This document shows, piece after piece, positions 30,496-40,207 of a DNA stretch of 64,000 nt. Position 1 is the first letter of the stretch. Every line of letters starts with the position of its first letter. Under the pieces are notes generated by a model. It was not told where the DNA came from and made no database searches. It saw only the letters and a list, made by a program, of their open reading frames with translations. Source of the stretch: an uncultured Alphaproteobacteria bacterium (GTDB taxonomy: Bacteria > Pseudomonadota > Alphaproteobacteria > HIMB59 > GCA-002718135). The stretch lies in assembly GCA_902600225.1 (NCBI GenBank), contig CACKIH010000004.1, forward strand, positions 1 through 64,000, written 5' to 3'. A program made the translations under genes and the position numbers.

Positions 30496-31488
30496 ATGAC
30501 AGAACAGACTTTAGAAAAAAATAAAAAGAAAATAAAAATTAGTAATCTTCATGAGATAGGATTGTTAATTGCGTTGATTTTAGTTCTTCTTTTATTTTCA
30601 TTCACTACTGAAAATTTTTTTACTCAAAGAAATTTTACTAGTATTTTAAGAAGTGCTTCTTACGTTGGATTAATTGCATTCCCAATGACCTTTGTTTTAA
30701 TTACAAGAGAAATTGATATCAGTGTTGGCCCTTCTGTTGCATGGTCTGGTTTATTTTTTGTTATTTTAATTAAGTGGTATGATTTCAGTTATTTTTCATC
30801 AGCCGCTATTGTAATTTTATGGGGAATACTCTTAGGTTATTTTATAGGTATTGCTCGAACAAAATTATTTATTCCAACGTTTATTACAACTTTAGCATTG
30901 TGGAGCGCTTTAAGAGGTTACTCACTATTTGTAACAGAAGGCAGACCAATTGCAATAAGTAATAAAGAGTTTCGATATCTTTTTGGTGGTGACATTTTAG
31001 GTTTACCAACTGTTACATGGATAATGCTTGGGGCCTTTCTAGTTTTTTGGTTTGCTAGTAAGTATACAGTCACTGGAACAAATTTTTATGCTGTTGGCGG
31101 CAATCCTAAAGCCGCAAGAAATATTGGTATTAATGTTGATAGAGTGAAGATTCTAGCATTGATAGGAACTAGTCTTTTTGCTGCTATTGTAGGAATATTA
31201 TTTGTCGCAAGAGTATCTTCAGGAAATGCAAACCTTGCAGATGGCATGGAGTTCGATGTTATTGCTGCAGTTGTAGTTGGCGGAACAGCACTCGGAGGTG
31301 CAGTAGGAACTATGACTGGCACTTTACTTGGATGTGTATTTATAGCTATGATCAGTAATGGTTTAATACATTGGGGAATAGATCCAGATTTAAACAAAGT
31401 TGTTAAAGGTATTATAATTTTTTTAGCAGTAGTAATTAATTCTAATGTTACTTTTAAATCGAATTCGGGCGGACCAAAAGAGGATTAA
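30496..31488 (+). CDS. sugar ABC transporter permease (CUT2)
   Basis: TREIDISVGPSVAWSG, FYAVGGNPKAARNIGINVDR, DVIAAVVVGGTALGGAVGTMTG. Confidence 0.9.
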   Translation: MTEQTLEKNKKKIKISNLHEIGLLIALILVLLLFSFTTENFFTQRNFTSILRSASYVGLIAFPMTFVLITREIDISVGPSVAWSGLFFVILIKWYDFSYFSSAAIVILWGILLGYFIGIARTKLFIPTFITTLALWSALRGYSLFVTEGRPIAISNKEFRYLFGGDILGLPTVTWIMLGAFLVFWFASKYTVTGTNFYAVGGNPKAARNIGINVDRVKILALIGTSLFAAIVGILFVARVSSGNANLADGMEFDVIAAVVVGGTALGGAVGTMTGTLLGCVFIAMISNGLIHWGIDPDLNKVVKGIIIFLAVVINSNVTFKSNSGGPKED

Positions 31489-32228
31489 TGGAGATTCTAG
31501 AATTAAATAATATTTCTAAAAGTTTTGGAGCTATCAAAGCACTAGATAATGTAACATTATCTTTACGATCAGGAGAAGTTCTAGGACTAATGGGCGATAA
31601 TGGTGCTGGGAAATCTACCTTAATAAAAATTATAGCTGGGAACTTTAAACAATCATCTGGAACAATAAATTTTGAAAACCAAAAGGTTGAATTTTCAAAA
31701 CCAATGGAAGCTAGAGATAAAGGTATAGAAGTTGTTTACCAAGACTTAGCATTATGTGATAATTTAACAGCAGCTTCTAATATTTTTCTTACTAGAGAGA
31801 TTAAAAGAAATTTTGGATTAATAAAAATTATCAATTTTTCAGAGATGTTTAAAAGAGCTAAAGATATTTTCAAAGATCTTAAGTCAGAAACATTACCAGA
31901 TGAAGAAGTGAAAATGATGTCTGGAGGTCAAAGACAGGCAGTGGCTATTGGTAGAACAAAATTATCGAAAGCTAAAGTTGTATTGTTAGATGAGCCCACT
32001 GCAGCAATCAGTGTAAGACAAGTGGCGGAAGTATTAGAGTTAATTAAGCAACTTAAAAATCAGGGTATAGCTGTTGTTATCATTAGTCATAGAATGCCCG
32101 ATGTTTTTGCAGTCAGTGATAGAATTGCAGTACTAAGAAGAGGTCAATTAGTGGCAAACAAACTTGCAAAAGAAAGTTCACCTGAAGAAGTTACAGCTTT
32201 AATCACAGGCGCTATTGAAAAAGCCTAA
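31488..32228 (+). CDS. sugar ABC transporter ATP-binding protein (CUT2, single domain)
   Basis: GDNGAGKST, MSGGQRQAVAIGRT, VLLDEPTAAI. Confidence 0.92.
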   Translation: MEILELNNISKSFGAIKALDNVTLSLRSGEVLGLMGDNGAGKSTLIKIIAGNFKQSSGTINFENQKVEFSKPMEARDKGIEVVYQDLALCDNLTAASNIFLTREIKRNFGLIKIINFSEMFKRAKDIFKDLKSETLPDEEVKMMSGGQRQAVAIGRTKLSKAKVVLLDEPTAAISVRQVAEVLELIKQLKNQGIAVVIISHRMPDVFAVSDRIAVLRRGQLVANKLAKESSPEEVTALITGAIEKA

Positions 32229-32250
32229 TTGTTGATTTATTTTAATATTT

Positions 32251-33222
32251 ATGCACGTTGATGATACTTGGTTTAAGCCTAAATTAAACAAAAAATTATT
32301 AAAAGAATTATCAAAAAGAAGTGATTGGGAAGGTTTCAAACATTTTGGAATTTACTTCTTTTTTTTATTCTTATTTGGTTTTCTTACCTACCTAACCTGG
32401 GGAAGCTTATTATCCCTACCCCTTCTCATCTGCTACAGTACGATATGGGCTTATAGCCCCTCTAATTGGCATGAAACACTACATCGGACAGCATTTAAAA
32501 ATAAAATATTAAATGATGTTTTTTATTATGTTAGTTCTTTTATGGCTAACATGGAGCCAGTAAGATGGAGATGGAGTCATACTTTTCATCATAGTCATAC
32601 TCTTCAAACACATGGTGATTATGATCACGAGATACAATTAACAAGACCAACAGATTTAATACATTTCTTTTGTCAATTTATTCCATTTGGACAACTAATC
32701 TATCCGCATAAAACTCTTCAGTTCGAAATAGTAAAACACTCAATGGGCTACTTAACAGATGTTGTAAAACAGAATGCTCCAGAAAAAGAAAAATCAATCA
32801 TAATTAGAAATTCAAGATTGTTTGTGTTGTTGTGGTTATTAATTATTTCAATTTCAATATATTATACTTCTTGGTTACCAATTTTTTTATTTCTACTTCC
32901 AAATTATTTAGGCGCACCTCTAAATCAAATTGTTAACATAACACAACATTTGGGTGTGCCATTTGATGTTAAAGATCATCGATTAACAACTCATAATATA
33001 AAATTAAATCCTATCTTTAGTTTTTTATATTATCATATGGAATATCATCTTGAGCACCATCTATTTCCAACTGTGCCATCTTATAATCTTCCGAAATTAC
33101 ACAAGCTCATTAAAGATCAAATACCTCAGCCCCATCCTTCATTATTTTCATTTTGGAAATCAGTTCTTCCATCCGTTATAAAACAAGCTTACAATTCAAA
33201 GCATTCATACAAAATGTATTAA
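32251..33222 (+). CDS. fatty-acid-desaturase-superfamily membrane diiron protein (MocD-like?), paralog 1
   Basis: His boxes HETLHRT, HTFHHSHT, YHLEHH; multiple TM segments. Confidence 0.85.
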   Translation: MHVDDTWFKPKLNKKLLKELSKRSDWEGFKHFGIYFFFLFLFGFLTYLTWGSLLSLPLLICYSTIWAYSPSNWHETLHRTAFKNKILNDVFYYVSSFMANMEPVRWRWSHTFHHSHTLQTHGDYDHEIQLTRPTDLIHFFCQFIPFGQLIYPHKTLQFEIVKHSMGYLTDVVKQNAPEKEKSIIIRNSRLFVLLWLLIISISIYYTSWLPIFLFLLPNYLGAPLNQIVNITQHLGVPFDVKDHRLTTHNIKLNPIFSFLYYHMEYHLEHHLFPTVPSYNLPKLHKLIKDQIPQPHPSLFSFWKSVLPSVIKQAYNSKHSYKMY

Positions 33223-34043
33223 TATTTATCTGATAATTTCAAAAAGCTTTCGTATTCTTTATCCTCAATTCCAACAGTGATCTTAGGGTCATCAAACTTT
33301 TTATCTTCAGTGTCTTTAATAAATTCCTTGTAAGCATTTACTCTTTCAACATGAAGTTTATCGAACTCTTTTTTAAAGTTTCTATAGATTCTTGAATGTC
33401 TTGGAACGTGGCCTGTGTTGTATCCAAGAATGTCTTGAGAAAATAAATATTGTCCATCACAACCAGAACCACTGCCCATTGAAATTGTTAATAGCTTTAC
33501 TTTTTTTGTAATTATTTCAGCTACTTTTGGAGGAACAACTTCAACCTCTAGACCTATTGCTCCTGCATCATCAAGTTCTAAAGCATGTTCTAATACTTGA
33601 ATTGCTTCTTTGGCATTTTTACCAATCGCTCTAAAACCACCAATCCAATTTACATGACCTGGTATCAAACCAACATGACTAATTACTGGAACTTTTTCTT
33701 TTCTCAAACTTTTAATAATACTTGAACTATTATTTGTATAAAATGAATCACAACCAATTGATAACAATTTGTACGCCGCTCTCACTGCTTCATCAGCAGT
33801 TGCGTATGATTTTTCAGGTGCAGCACTCATCAGGTGAGTGTTAGGTGCCGCATCTCTTATTCTTTTAACATCATCTAATTTTCCAAAAATTCCATGGTGC
33901 GGCATATCATACGCTGTACATATCATATCAATCCCAGCCTCTTCTGCTGCTATTGCCTCTTCTACATTATTTACATATACCTCATGAATTTGTCTGACAC
34001 CCTTAAGCTTTAATAGGTCATATACGGTTAGTTTTTTTTTCAT
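33219..34043 (-). CDS. divergent PanB-family (ketopantoate hydroxymethyltransferase-like) protein
   Basis: KKKLTVYDLLKLKG, SHVGLIPGHVNWIGGFRAIGKNAKEAIQVLEHALELDDAGAIGLEVEVVP, GSGCDGQYLFSQDILG. Confidence 0.75.
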   Translation of the reverse strand: MKKKLTVYDLLKLKGVRQIHEVYVNNVEEAIAAEEAGIDMICTAYDMPHHGIFGKLDDVKRIRDAAPNTHLMSAAPEKSYATADEAVRAAYKLLSIGCDSFYTNNSSSIIKSLRKEKVPVISHVGLIPGHVNWIGGFRAIGKNAKEAIQVLEHALELDDAGAIGLEVEVVPPKVAEIITKKVKLLTISMGSGSGCDGQYLFSQDILGYNTGHVPRHSRIYRNFKKEFDKLHVERVNAYKEFIKDTEDKKFDDPKITVGIEDKEYESFLKLSDKY

Positions 34044-34089
34044 AAATCTTGTTTATTTTTTTTTTATAAAAATTATATATATTAAATAT

Positions 34090-35118
34090 ATGACTGTCAT
34101 TAGAGATACAAATGTTTCTGCGGATCTTGAAGCCAAACTAGGTAAGAATATTTGGTGGAAACCAGATCTTGACAGAAAAGTATTAAAAGAACTCTGTGTT
34201 AAAAGATCCTTACCAGGAATTATTTATGTCTCATTATATTTTTTTGCTTTAGCTATTTCAGGTTATCTAGCATATTATACCTGGGGTACTTACTGGACAA
34301 TTTTATGGTTTTGGGTCTATGGAACTATTTACACTTTCAGCGGTGCTTATGACCACGAAAGTCGACATAGAACACTTTTTAAAGAAAGATGGTTAAACGA
34401 TTTATTTCAATATATTTTTTCTTTCATGACAAATTTTGAACCAGTGCGATGGAGATGGACTCACACTTTACATCATAGTTACACATTACATACAAAAGAA
34501 CCTCATGATTTTGAAATTCAAGTAGATAGACCAAGTAAGCTATTTAAATATTTCGTTAGTTTTATCCCTTTTGGACCTCTGCTATGGATACATCAGTCCT
34601 ATTTAGTAGAAACATTAAAAAATTCCCTAGGTATAATGACCCCGGTAATAAGAGATTGTGTGCCAAAAGAACATCAATGGAAAGTTTTTTTATCTTCTAG
34701 AATTCATATGTTAATATGGTTATCTATAATTTTATTTTCTATATATTTTCAAACTATTTTACCTGTATTGTTTTTTCTTTTACCTACATTTTATGGAAAC
34801 ACGTTATTTTTTATGTGCGGTTTAACTCAACATGCAGGACTTGCATTTGATGTTAAAGATCACAGAGTAAATACAAGAACAGTAATTCTTAATCCAATAT
34901 TAAGCTGGCTTTACATTAAATTAGAGTATCATATTGAACATCACATGTACCCTCAAGTACCTTGGTATAATCTACCAAAATTACATAAAATTATTAAGAA
35001 TCAACTACCAAAACCAAACTATGGTTTAATTAGCGCCTACAAAGATATTGTGCCAGTTATTATTAAGCAGGCATTTGATCCAAACTACGTTCCTGATAGA
35101 AAAATACCAAACGTATAA
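34090..35118 (+). CDS. fatty-acid-desaturase-superfamily membrane diiron protein, paralog 2
   Basis: His boxes HESRHRT, HTLHHSYT, YHIEHH; similar overall to the ORFs at 32251 and 40208. Confidence 0.85.
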   Translation: MTVIRDTNVSADLEAKLGKNIWWKPDLDRKVLKELCVKRSLPGIIYVSLYFFALAISGYLAYYTWGTYWTILWFWVYGTIYTFSGAYDHESRHRTLFKERWLNDLFQYIFSFMTNFEPVRWRWTHTLHHSYTLHTKEPHDFEIQVDRPSKLFKYFVSFIPFGPLLWIHQSYLVETLKNSLGIMTPVIRDCVPKEHQWKVFLSSRIHMLIWLSIILFSIYFQTILPVLFFLLPTFYGNTLFFMCGLTQHAGLAFDVKDHRVNTRTVILNPILSWLYIKLEYHIEHHMYPQVPWYNLPKLHKIIKNQLPKPNYGLISAYKDIVPVIIKQAFDPNYVPDRKIPNV

Positions 35119-35179
35119 CGTAATTTTATTTTTCAATTTTTTATTTTAAATTTTGTAGTAATGTATATCATTTAACAAT

Positions 35180-36337
35180 ATGAAAAATATTGGATTGATT
35201 GGCTGCGGTAATATTGCAGAAACATATTTTAGAGCGCAAGAATATTTTAACAACATAAATTTTGTAGCTTGTGCTGATATCAATTTAGATGCAGCTAAAA
35301 AAACAGCTGAGCAGTACAATATTGCAGCTCTATCAGTTGATGAAATATTAAATGATAAAAATGTAGACATTATTCTTAATCTCACAATCCCTCAAGCGCA
35401 TTATGAAATATCTAAAAGAGCTCTTGAGGCAAACAAACATGTTTATTGTGAAAAACCAATGAGTGTTAAATTTGATGACGCAAAAGAATTATTAAATTTA
35501 GCAAAAAAAAATAGCTTATATATTGGTAATGCCCCAGACACTTTTTTAGGAGGAGGAGGACAGCTTACTAGAAATTTAATTGATAATAATGATATTGGAC
35601 AAGTTTTAACAGGCAATTTTATATTTGCTTTTCCTGGCGTTCAAGATTTCCATCCAAGTCCTGAGTCTTGGTTTCAAGAAGGGGGAGGGCCTGTAATAGA
35701 CATGGGTCCATATTTTTTTACCACACTTGTCAATCTTCTAGGGCCTGTTAAAAATATAAGAGGCAGAGGAGCAAAATTTTTTGACAAAAGAGAATACAAA
35801 GCTGGTCCAAAAAAAGGTGAAACTTTTAATGTTGAAATCCCAACTTCGTACATGTTTAATATTGAGTTTCAAAGTAAAGCAATTGTTCAGGGTTTCATTT
35901 CATTTGATGTCTTAAATCATAAACGTAATCATATGGAGCTTTATGGTACTAAGGGTTCAATAGTAGTCCCTGACCCAAATATGTTTGGTGGTCCAGTATC
36001 TATCTCTGGCGAGTTTGGATCTGAATGGAAAGATATTAGCGTCGAAGATAAACCCCTTGGAAAAACAAATATAGTTAACCATAGTGGAAGAAGTAATGAG
36101 GCGCCTGAACAAGCAAACTATAGGGGTATTGGTCTTGCAGAAATGATTGATGCAATTGAAAATAATAGAATGCATAGATGTAATGGAGAACTTGCTCTTC
36201 ACGTTTTGGATGTAATCGAGTGTGCCATGATTTCTTCAATTTATAAAGTGGAGGTTGAACTCCGCTCCTCATGCGTGAAACCTGAACCTATGCATGATGA
36301 TTTTGTAAGATATATCCTGAAAAAAGACACATCTTAA
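35180..36337 (+). CDS. Gfo/Idh/MocA family oxidoreductase
   Basis: IGLIGCGNIAETYF, VYCEKPMSVKFDDA (EKP motif). Confidence 0.9.
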   Translation: MKNIGLIGCGNIAETYFRAQEYFNNINFVACADINLDAAKKTAEQYNIAALSVDEILNDKNVDIILNLTIPQAHYEISKRALEANKHVYCEKPMSVKFDDAKELLNLAKKNSLYIGNAPDTFLGGGGQLTRNLIDNNDIGQVLTGNFIFAFPGVQDFHPSPESWFQEGGGPVIDMGPYFFTTLVNLLGPVKNIRGRGAKFFDKREYKAGPKKGETFNVEIPTSYMFNIEFQSKAIVQGFISFDVLNHKRNHMELYGTKGSIVVPDPNMFGGPVSISGEFGSEWKDISVEDKPLGKTNIVNHSGRSNEAPEQANYRGIGLAEMIDAIENNRMHRCNGELALHVLDVIECAMISSIYKVEVELRSSCVKPEPMHDDFVRYILKKDTS

Positions 36338-36353
36338 TTCTTAAGCCGACTGC

Positions 36354-36375
36354 GCTATTTTTTCATTAAAATAGC
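36354..36375. other. small hairpin in intergenic region (8-bp stem gctatttt/aaaatagc)
   Basis: gctatttt-ttcatt-aaaatagc between Gfo/Idh and SBP genes. Confidence 0.45.
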
Positions 36376-36428
36376 CAACATTTCTCCTTGTTTTACCAAC
36401 CTATTCTTGCTAGGAAATTATTATTTAT

Positions 36429-36435
36429 AGGAGGA
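36429..36435 (+). promoter_or_regulatory. Shine-Dalgarno AGGAGGA of SBP gene
   Basis: ataggaggaatgcatg. Confidence 0.72.
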
Positions 36436-36439
36436 ATGC

Positions 36440-37405
36440 ATGAAAAAATTTGCTTCAATTATTCTTGCCTCAGTAGCTTTTTTTGCTACTTCAGCAAAGG
36501 CAGAATATAAATTTAACTTTGTAATGCACAGTGATACGAACAATGCTTTTTGGGCAGCTGTTCACAAAGGTTTTAAAGATGCTTGTGCACAAGTTGGCGC
36601 TGATTGCCAAATGTTAACTCTATCTGGTGATGGAGATCAACAAGAGCAATTACAAAACTTGGAATCATCAATTGCTCAAGGTGTTGACGGTATCGTAACT
36701 ACAATTACTAACCCAACTATCTTTGATGCTGCAGTTGATGAAGCTTTAGCTGCTGGTATTCCAGTAATTACAGCTAACACAGATGATCCAGAAGGTGCAG
36801 CAGGTAGTAATAGACTTGCTTATGTTGGACAAGATTTAGAAGCAGCAGGTTATGAACTTGCAGCAACTTTATCAAAACAATTCCCTGATGGTCCTGTACA
36901 CGTATTAATTGGTGTCGCTGATATGAACCAATCTTGGGCTTACACAAGAGCTAATGGTATTGCTAGATTCATGGATGATTTCAAAGCTGCTAACCCAGAC
37001 AGAGAAATTACATATGAAAAAATTGAATCTGGTATGGACCTTTCAACTGTTGGAAACAGAGTTGCTTCATACGTACAAACTAACCCAAACACTACTGCTT
37101 ACTTTGATGTAGGATTTTGGGAAGCAGGTGCTGCACAAGGTATAAGAAACCTTGGTTATGAGCCTGGTCAAATGTTGCTAGCAGGATTTGACTTAGTTGA
37201 CGTTGTATTTGAAGAAATGGAAAAAGGTTATGTTCAACTTACAGTTGACCAACAACCATACTATCAAGGATACATGTCTGTACACCAACTATATTTAATG
37301 AATAAATATGGTTTAAGTGCATTAGATATTAATACTGGTAAAGCTATGATTGGACCGGATGATGTTGCAAAAATCCGTTCATTCAAAGGTATGTCAGTTA
37401 GATAA
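36440..37405 (+). CDS. sugar ABC transporter substrate-binding protein (CUT2, RbsB-like)
   Basis: signal peptide; MHSDTNNAFWAAVHKGFKDACAQVGADC; IAQGVDGIVTTITNPTIFDAAVDEA. Confidence 0.92.
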   Translation: MKKFASIILASVAFFATSAKAEYKFNFVMHSDTNNAFWAAVHKGFKDACAQVGADCQMLTLSGDGDQQEQLQNLESSIAQGVDGIVTTITNPTIFDAAVDEALAAGIPVITANTDDPEGAAGSNRLAYVGQDLEAAGYELAATLSKQFPDGPVHVLIGVADMNQSWAYTRANGIARFMDDFKAANPDREITYEKIESGMDLSTVGNRVASYVQTNPNTTAYFDVGFWEAGAAQGIRNLGYEPGQMLLAGFDLVDVVFEEMEKGYVQLTVDQQPYYQGYMSVHQLYLMNKYGLSALDINTGKAMIGPDDVAKIRSFKGMSVR

Positions 37406-37420
37406 TCTAACTATAACTTT

Positions 37421-37449
37421 AGCCGGATAGTTCCTATCCGGCTTCTTTT
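37421..37449 (+). terminator. rho-independent terminator/attenuator between SBP and permease
   Basis: agccggatag-ttc-ctatccggct followed by tcttttt. Confidence 0.88.
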
Positions 37450-37459
37450 TAAAAAAAAT

Positions 37460-38491
37460 ATGAACACTAATAATTTAAAATCAATTTTAATGCGTCCTGA
37501 GATAAGTACCTTCATTATGTTTGTGGTGATTATGACAGGTTTTTTTATTGCTAATGAGAATTTTTTAAGTGCCCGAAATATTCGAATTGTTATGGGTATT
37601 ACTCCTGAATATATTATTGTAGCTATTGGTATTGCAATACTCATGATATCAGGTGAGTTTGATCTTTCTGTAGGCTCGGTATTTGCACTTGTTCCAATGA
37701 CCATGGTTCAACTTGTTCACCAAGGTATGCCGCCATGGGTTGCAATTGCATTAGGTCTTTCAATTGGTATTGCAGTTGGTTTTGTTAATGGTTTCATAAC
37801 ATTAAGGTTTGGTATCCCTTCATTTATTGCAACACTAGGAATGCTCTATATTGCTAGAAGTTTAACAACAGTTGCAACAGGTGGCTTTCCACCTCCTTTC
37901 CCACATGAATTACCAAACGAACTATTTGTTTTTCAATTTGAAGTATTCAGAGCTTCATTATTTTGGATGTTAGGGGTAGCCTTTATTGCTGGAATTATGT
38001 TGCATAGAAGTAATTTAGGTAACTGGATTTATTCAACTGGCGGCGATACAGCAGCTGCATCATCCATGGGTATTAAGACCAATAATGTTAAAATGTTTTG
38101 TTTCATTCTTTGTGGTTTTTTAGCTGGATTTGCAGGAATGATCCAAACATTTAGAATTGAAGCTCCACTACCCTCGCAAGGTTATTTACTTGAACTAGAA
38201 TCAATAGCTGCTGCAGTTATTGGAGGAGTAAGTTTATTTGGAGGAGTAGGAACTATTTTTGGTGCAGCAATTGGAGCAATCTTAATTCGCTTTCTAGAAA
38301 GTGGAATTATCATGGCAAGGATAGACGCTGAATGGTTTAGAGCAGGATTAGGATCATTAATTATTATTTCTGTAGTTTTCAATACTTGGGTTGTTAGAAG
38401 AGGTGAAAACATGGTTCATAAAAATCAAGCAGAAGAAAATGAAAATAATTCTCAAAATAATGAAACTGTAACGGAGAGTAAAGATGAGTAA
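37460..38491 (+). CDS. sugar ABC transporter permease (CUT2)
   Basis: ISGEFDLSVGSVFAL, IYSTGGDTAAASSMGIKTNNVK, SIAAAVIGGVSLFGGVGTIFG. Confidence 0.9.
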   Translation: MNTNNLKSILMRPEISTFIMFVVIMTGFFIANENFLSARNIRIVMGITPEYIIVAIGIAILMISGEFDLSVGSVFALVPMTMVQLVHQGMPPWVAIALGLSIGIAVGFVNGFITLRFGIPSFIATLGMLYIARSLTTVATGGFPPPFPHELPNELFVFQFEVFRASLFWMLGVAFIAGIMLHRSNLGNWIYSTGGDTAAASSMGIKTNNVKMFCFILCGFLAGFAGMIQTFRIEAPLPSQGYLLELESIAAAVIGGVSLFGGVGTIFGAAIGAILIRFLESGIIMARIDAEWFRAGLGSLIIISVVFNTWVVRRGENMVHKNQAEENENNSQNNETVTESKDE

Positions 38492-39227
38492 TGAAAACAT
38501 AATTGAGTGTAAAGATCTTAATAAATACTACTCTGGTGTTCACGCTCTTAAAAATCTTAGTCTGAAAATTAAAAAAGATTCAGTTGTTGGTCTCATTGGA
38601 GACAATGGAGCTGGTAAATCAACATTGATAAAAATTTTATCAGGAGCTCATTCACCTGATTCAGGACACATATACTTTGAAGGTAATGAAGTAAAATTTA
38701 AATCTACTAAAGAAGCTATGAATCTTGGTATTGAAACTATTTACCAATACTCAGCTCTTATTCCTCAAATGTCCATTGCTAGAAATATTTTTATTGGAAG
38801 AGAACAAACCACTTTCTCTCTTGGTTCTATAGGATTAATGAAAACTAAATCTATGGATAAAGCTGCTATGGATGCTTTAAATGATGTTGAACTTCATTTA
38901 AGATCTCCAGATACACCAGTAAATCAATTATCTGGTGGAGAAAGACAAGGTGTCGTTATTGCAAGAGCAATGTATTTTAAATCAAAAGTTTTAATACTTG
39001 ATGAGCCAACTAACCACTTATCTGTTAAAGAAACCAACAAAGTGTTACGATTTGTTGAGGGTTTGAAAAAACAAGGTGTGACTTCAATTTTTATTACACA
39101 TAACTTAAGTCATGTATATCCTATAGCGGATCATCTTTGTGTTATGGCAAGAGGTGAGAAAATTGCTGATTTAGCTAAAGAAGATACAAATATTGATGAA
39201 TTAACTGATTTATTGGTAAATGGGTAA
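38484..39227 (+). CDS. sugar ABC transporter ATP-binding protein (CUT2, single domain)
   Basis: GDNGAGKST, LSGGERQGVVIARAM, LILDEPTNHLS. Confidence 0.92.
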   Translation: MSNENIIECKDLNKYYSGVHALKNLSLKIKKDSVVGLIGDNGAGKSTLIKILSGAHSPDSGHIYFEGNEVKFKSTKEAMNLGIETIYQYSALIPQMSIARNIFIGREQTTFSLGSIGLMKTKSMDKAAMDALNDVELHLRSPDTPVNQLSGGERQGVVIARAMYFKSKVLILDEPTNHLSVKETNKVLRFVEGLKKQGVTSIFITHNLSHVYPIADHLCVMARGEKIADLAKEDTNIDELTDLLVNG

Positions 39228-39257
39228 ATATATTTCAATTTCTTTGTGGGGGAATAA

Positions 39258-40193
39258 ATGATTAGTAAAGAACAAATCGAACAATATAACGAAGAAGGAT
39301 ACACGATTGTAGAAGATGTATTTGATAAAGATGAATTAAATCCAATTCTAAATGAATTTGATGAAATTGTAGATGACTTTGCAGAAAAGGCTTTTCAAGC
39401 TGGTAAAATTCAAAACAAGCATGAAGACAAAGATGTATTCAAAAGATTAGCTTCATTGGAAAAAGATTTTAAAGGTTCTTCAGTATTAATTCATCACAGA
39501 GGTGAGTTAAAGCCTGCTCTTGCCAACCTTTGGGGATCAAAAAAACTTTTAGATATGGTAGAAAACTGGGTTGGTAAGGATATTTCTGGTCATCCTGTTT
39601 GGAATATTAGATCAAAAACTCCTCAAACTGCAAGAATGACTGTTCCGTGGCATCAAGATTCAGCATATTTAAAAGAGGGGGCAGAAAAAACTACCCAACC
39701 TGCTGCATGGATACCCTTTCTAGACGTAAACAAAAATAATGGTTGTATGCAAGTTGTTCCTGGTGGACACAGACCTGAGAGAGTCTTGAATCACAAGCTT
39801 GAAAAAAAAGATGGATCAGTAAAAGATTCTTGGTATTTGTTTATTGAAGAAAAAGATATTCCAGATGAAAAAGTAGTTACATGTGAAATGAAAGTTGGTT
39901 CTGTCTTATTTCTTCATCAGCTAGTACCTCATCGATCTCTTGAAAATTTATCTGATGATGTAAGATGGAGTGTTGATTTAAGATTTCAAAATCCAAAAGA
40001 TGAAGCTGGTTTTCATACTGGTCTTGTTGATCCAATTATTATGAGAAAATCGGAAGACCCTAGTTACACCGCTGATTGGGACTCATGGTTTAAAGGTTAT
40101 GAAGAAGAGCATACTAAATTTAGAGGAACATCAAAAAAGGATCAATTTGACTCTTCTGTTGATGGATCTTGGCTTGATCGTTGGGATAACTAG
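39258..40193 (+). CDS. phytanoyl-CoA dioxygenase (PhyH) family Fe(II)/2-oxoglutarate oxygenase
   Basis: VPWHQDSAYL (HxD), GCMQVVPGGHRP, VGSVLFLHQLVPHRSLENLSDDVRWSVDLRF. Confidence 0.88.
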   Translation: MISKEQIEQYNEEGYTIVEDVFDKDELNPILNEFDEIVDDFAEKAFQAGKIQNKHEDKDVFKRLASLEKDFKGSSVLIHHRGELKPALANLWGSKKLLDMVENWVGKDISGHPVWNIRSKTPQTARMTVPWHQDSAYLKEGAEKTTQPAAWIPFLDVNKNNGCMQVVPGGHRPERVLNHKLEKKDGSVKDSWYLFIEEKDIPDEKVVTCEMKVGSVLFLHQLVPHRSLENLSDDVRWSVDLRFQNPKDEAGFHTGLVDPIIMRKSEDPSYTADWDSWFKGYEEEHTKFRGTSKKDQFDSSVDGSWLDRWDN

Positions 40194-40207
40194 ACTAAAT
40201 ATTTATA

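Noticed and set aside
31086-31397. 103-aa minus-strand ORF
   Set aside because: Antisense to a CUT2 permease; no independent support.
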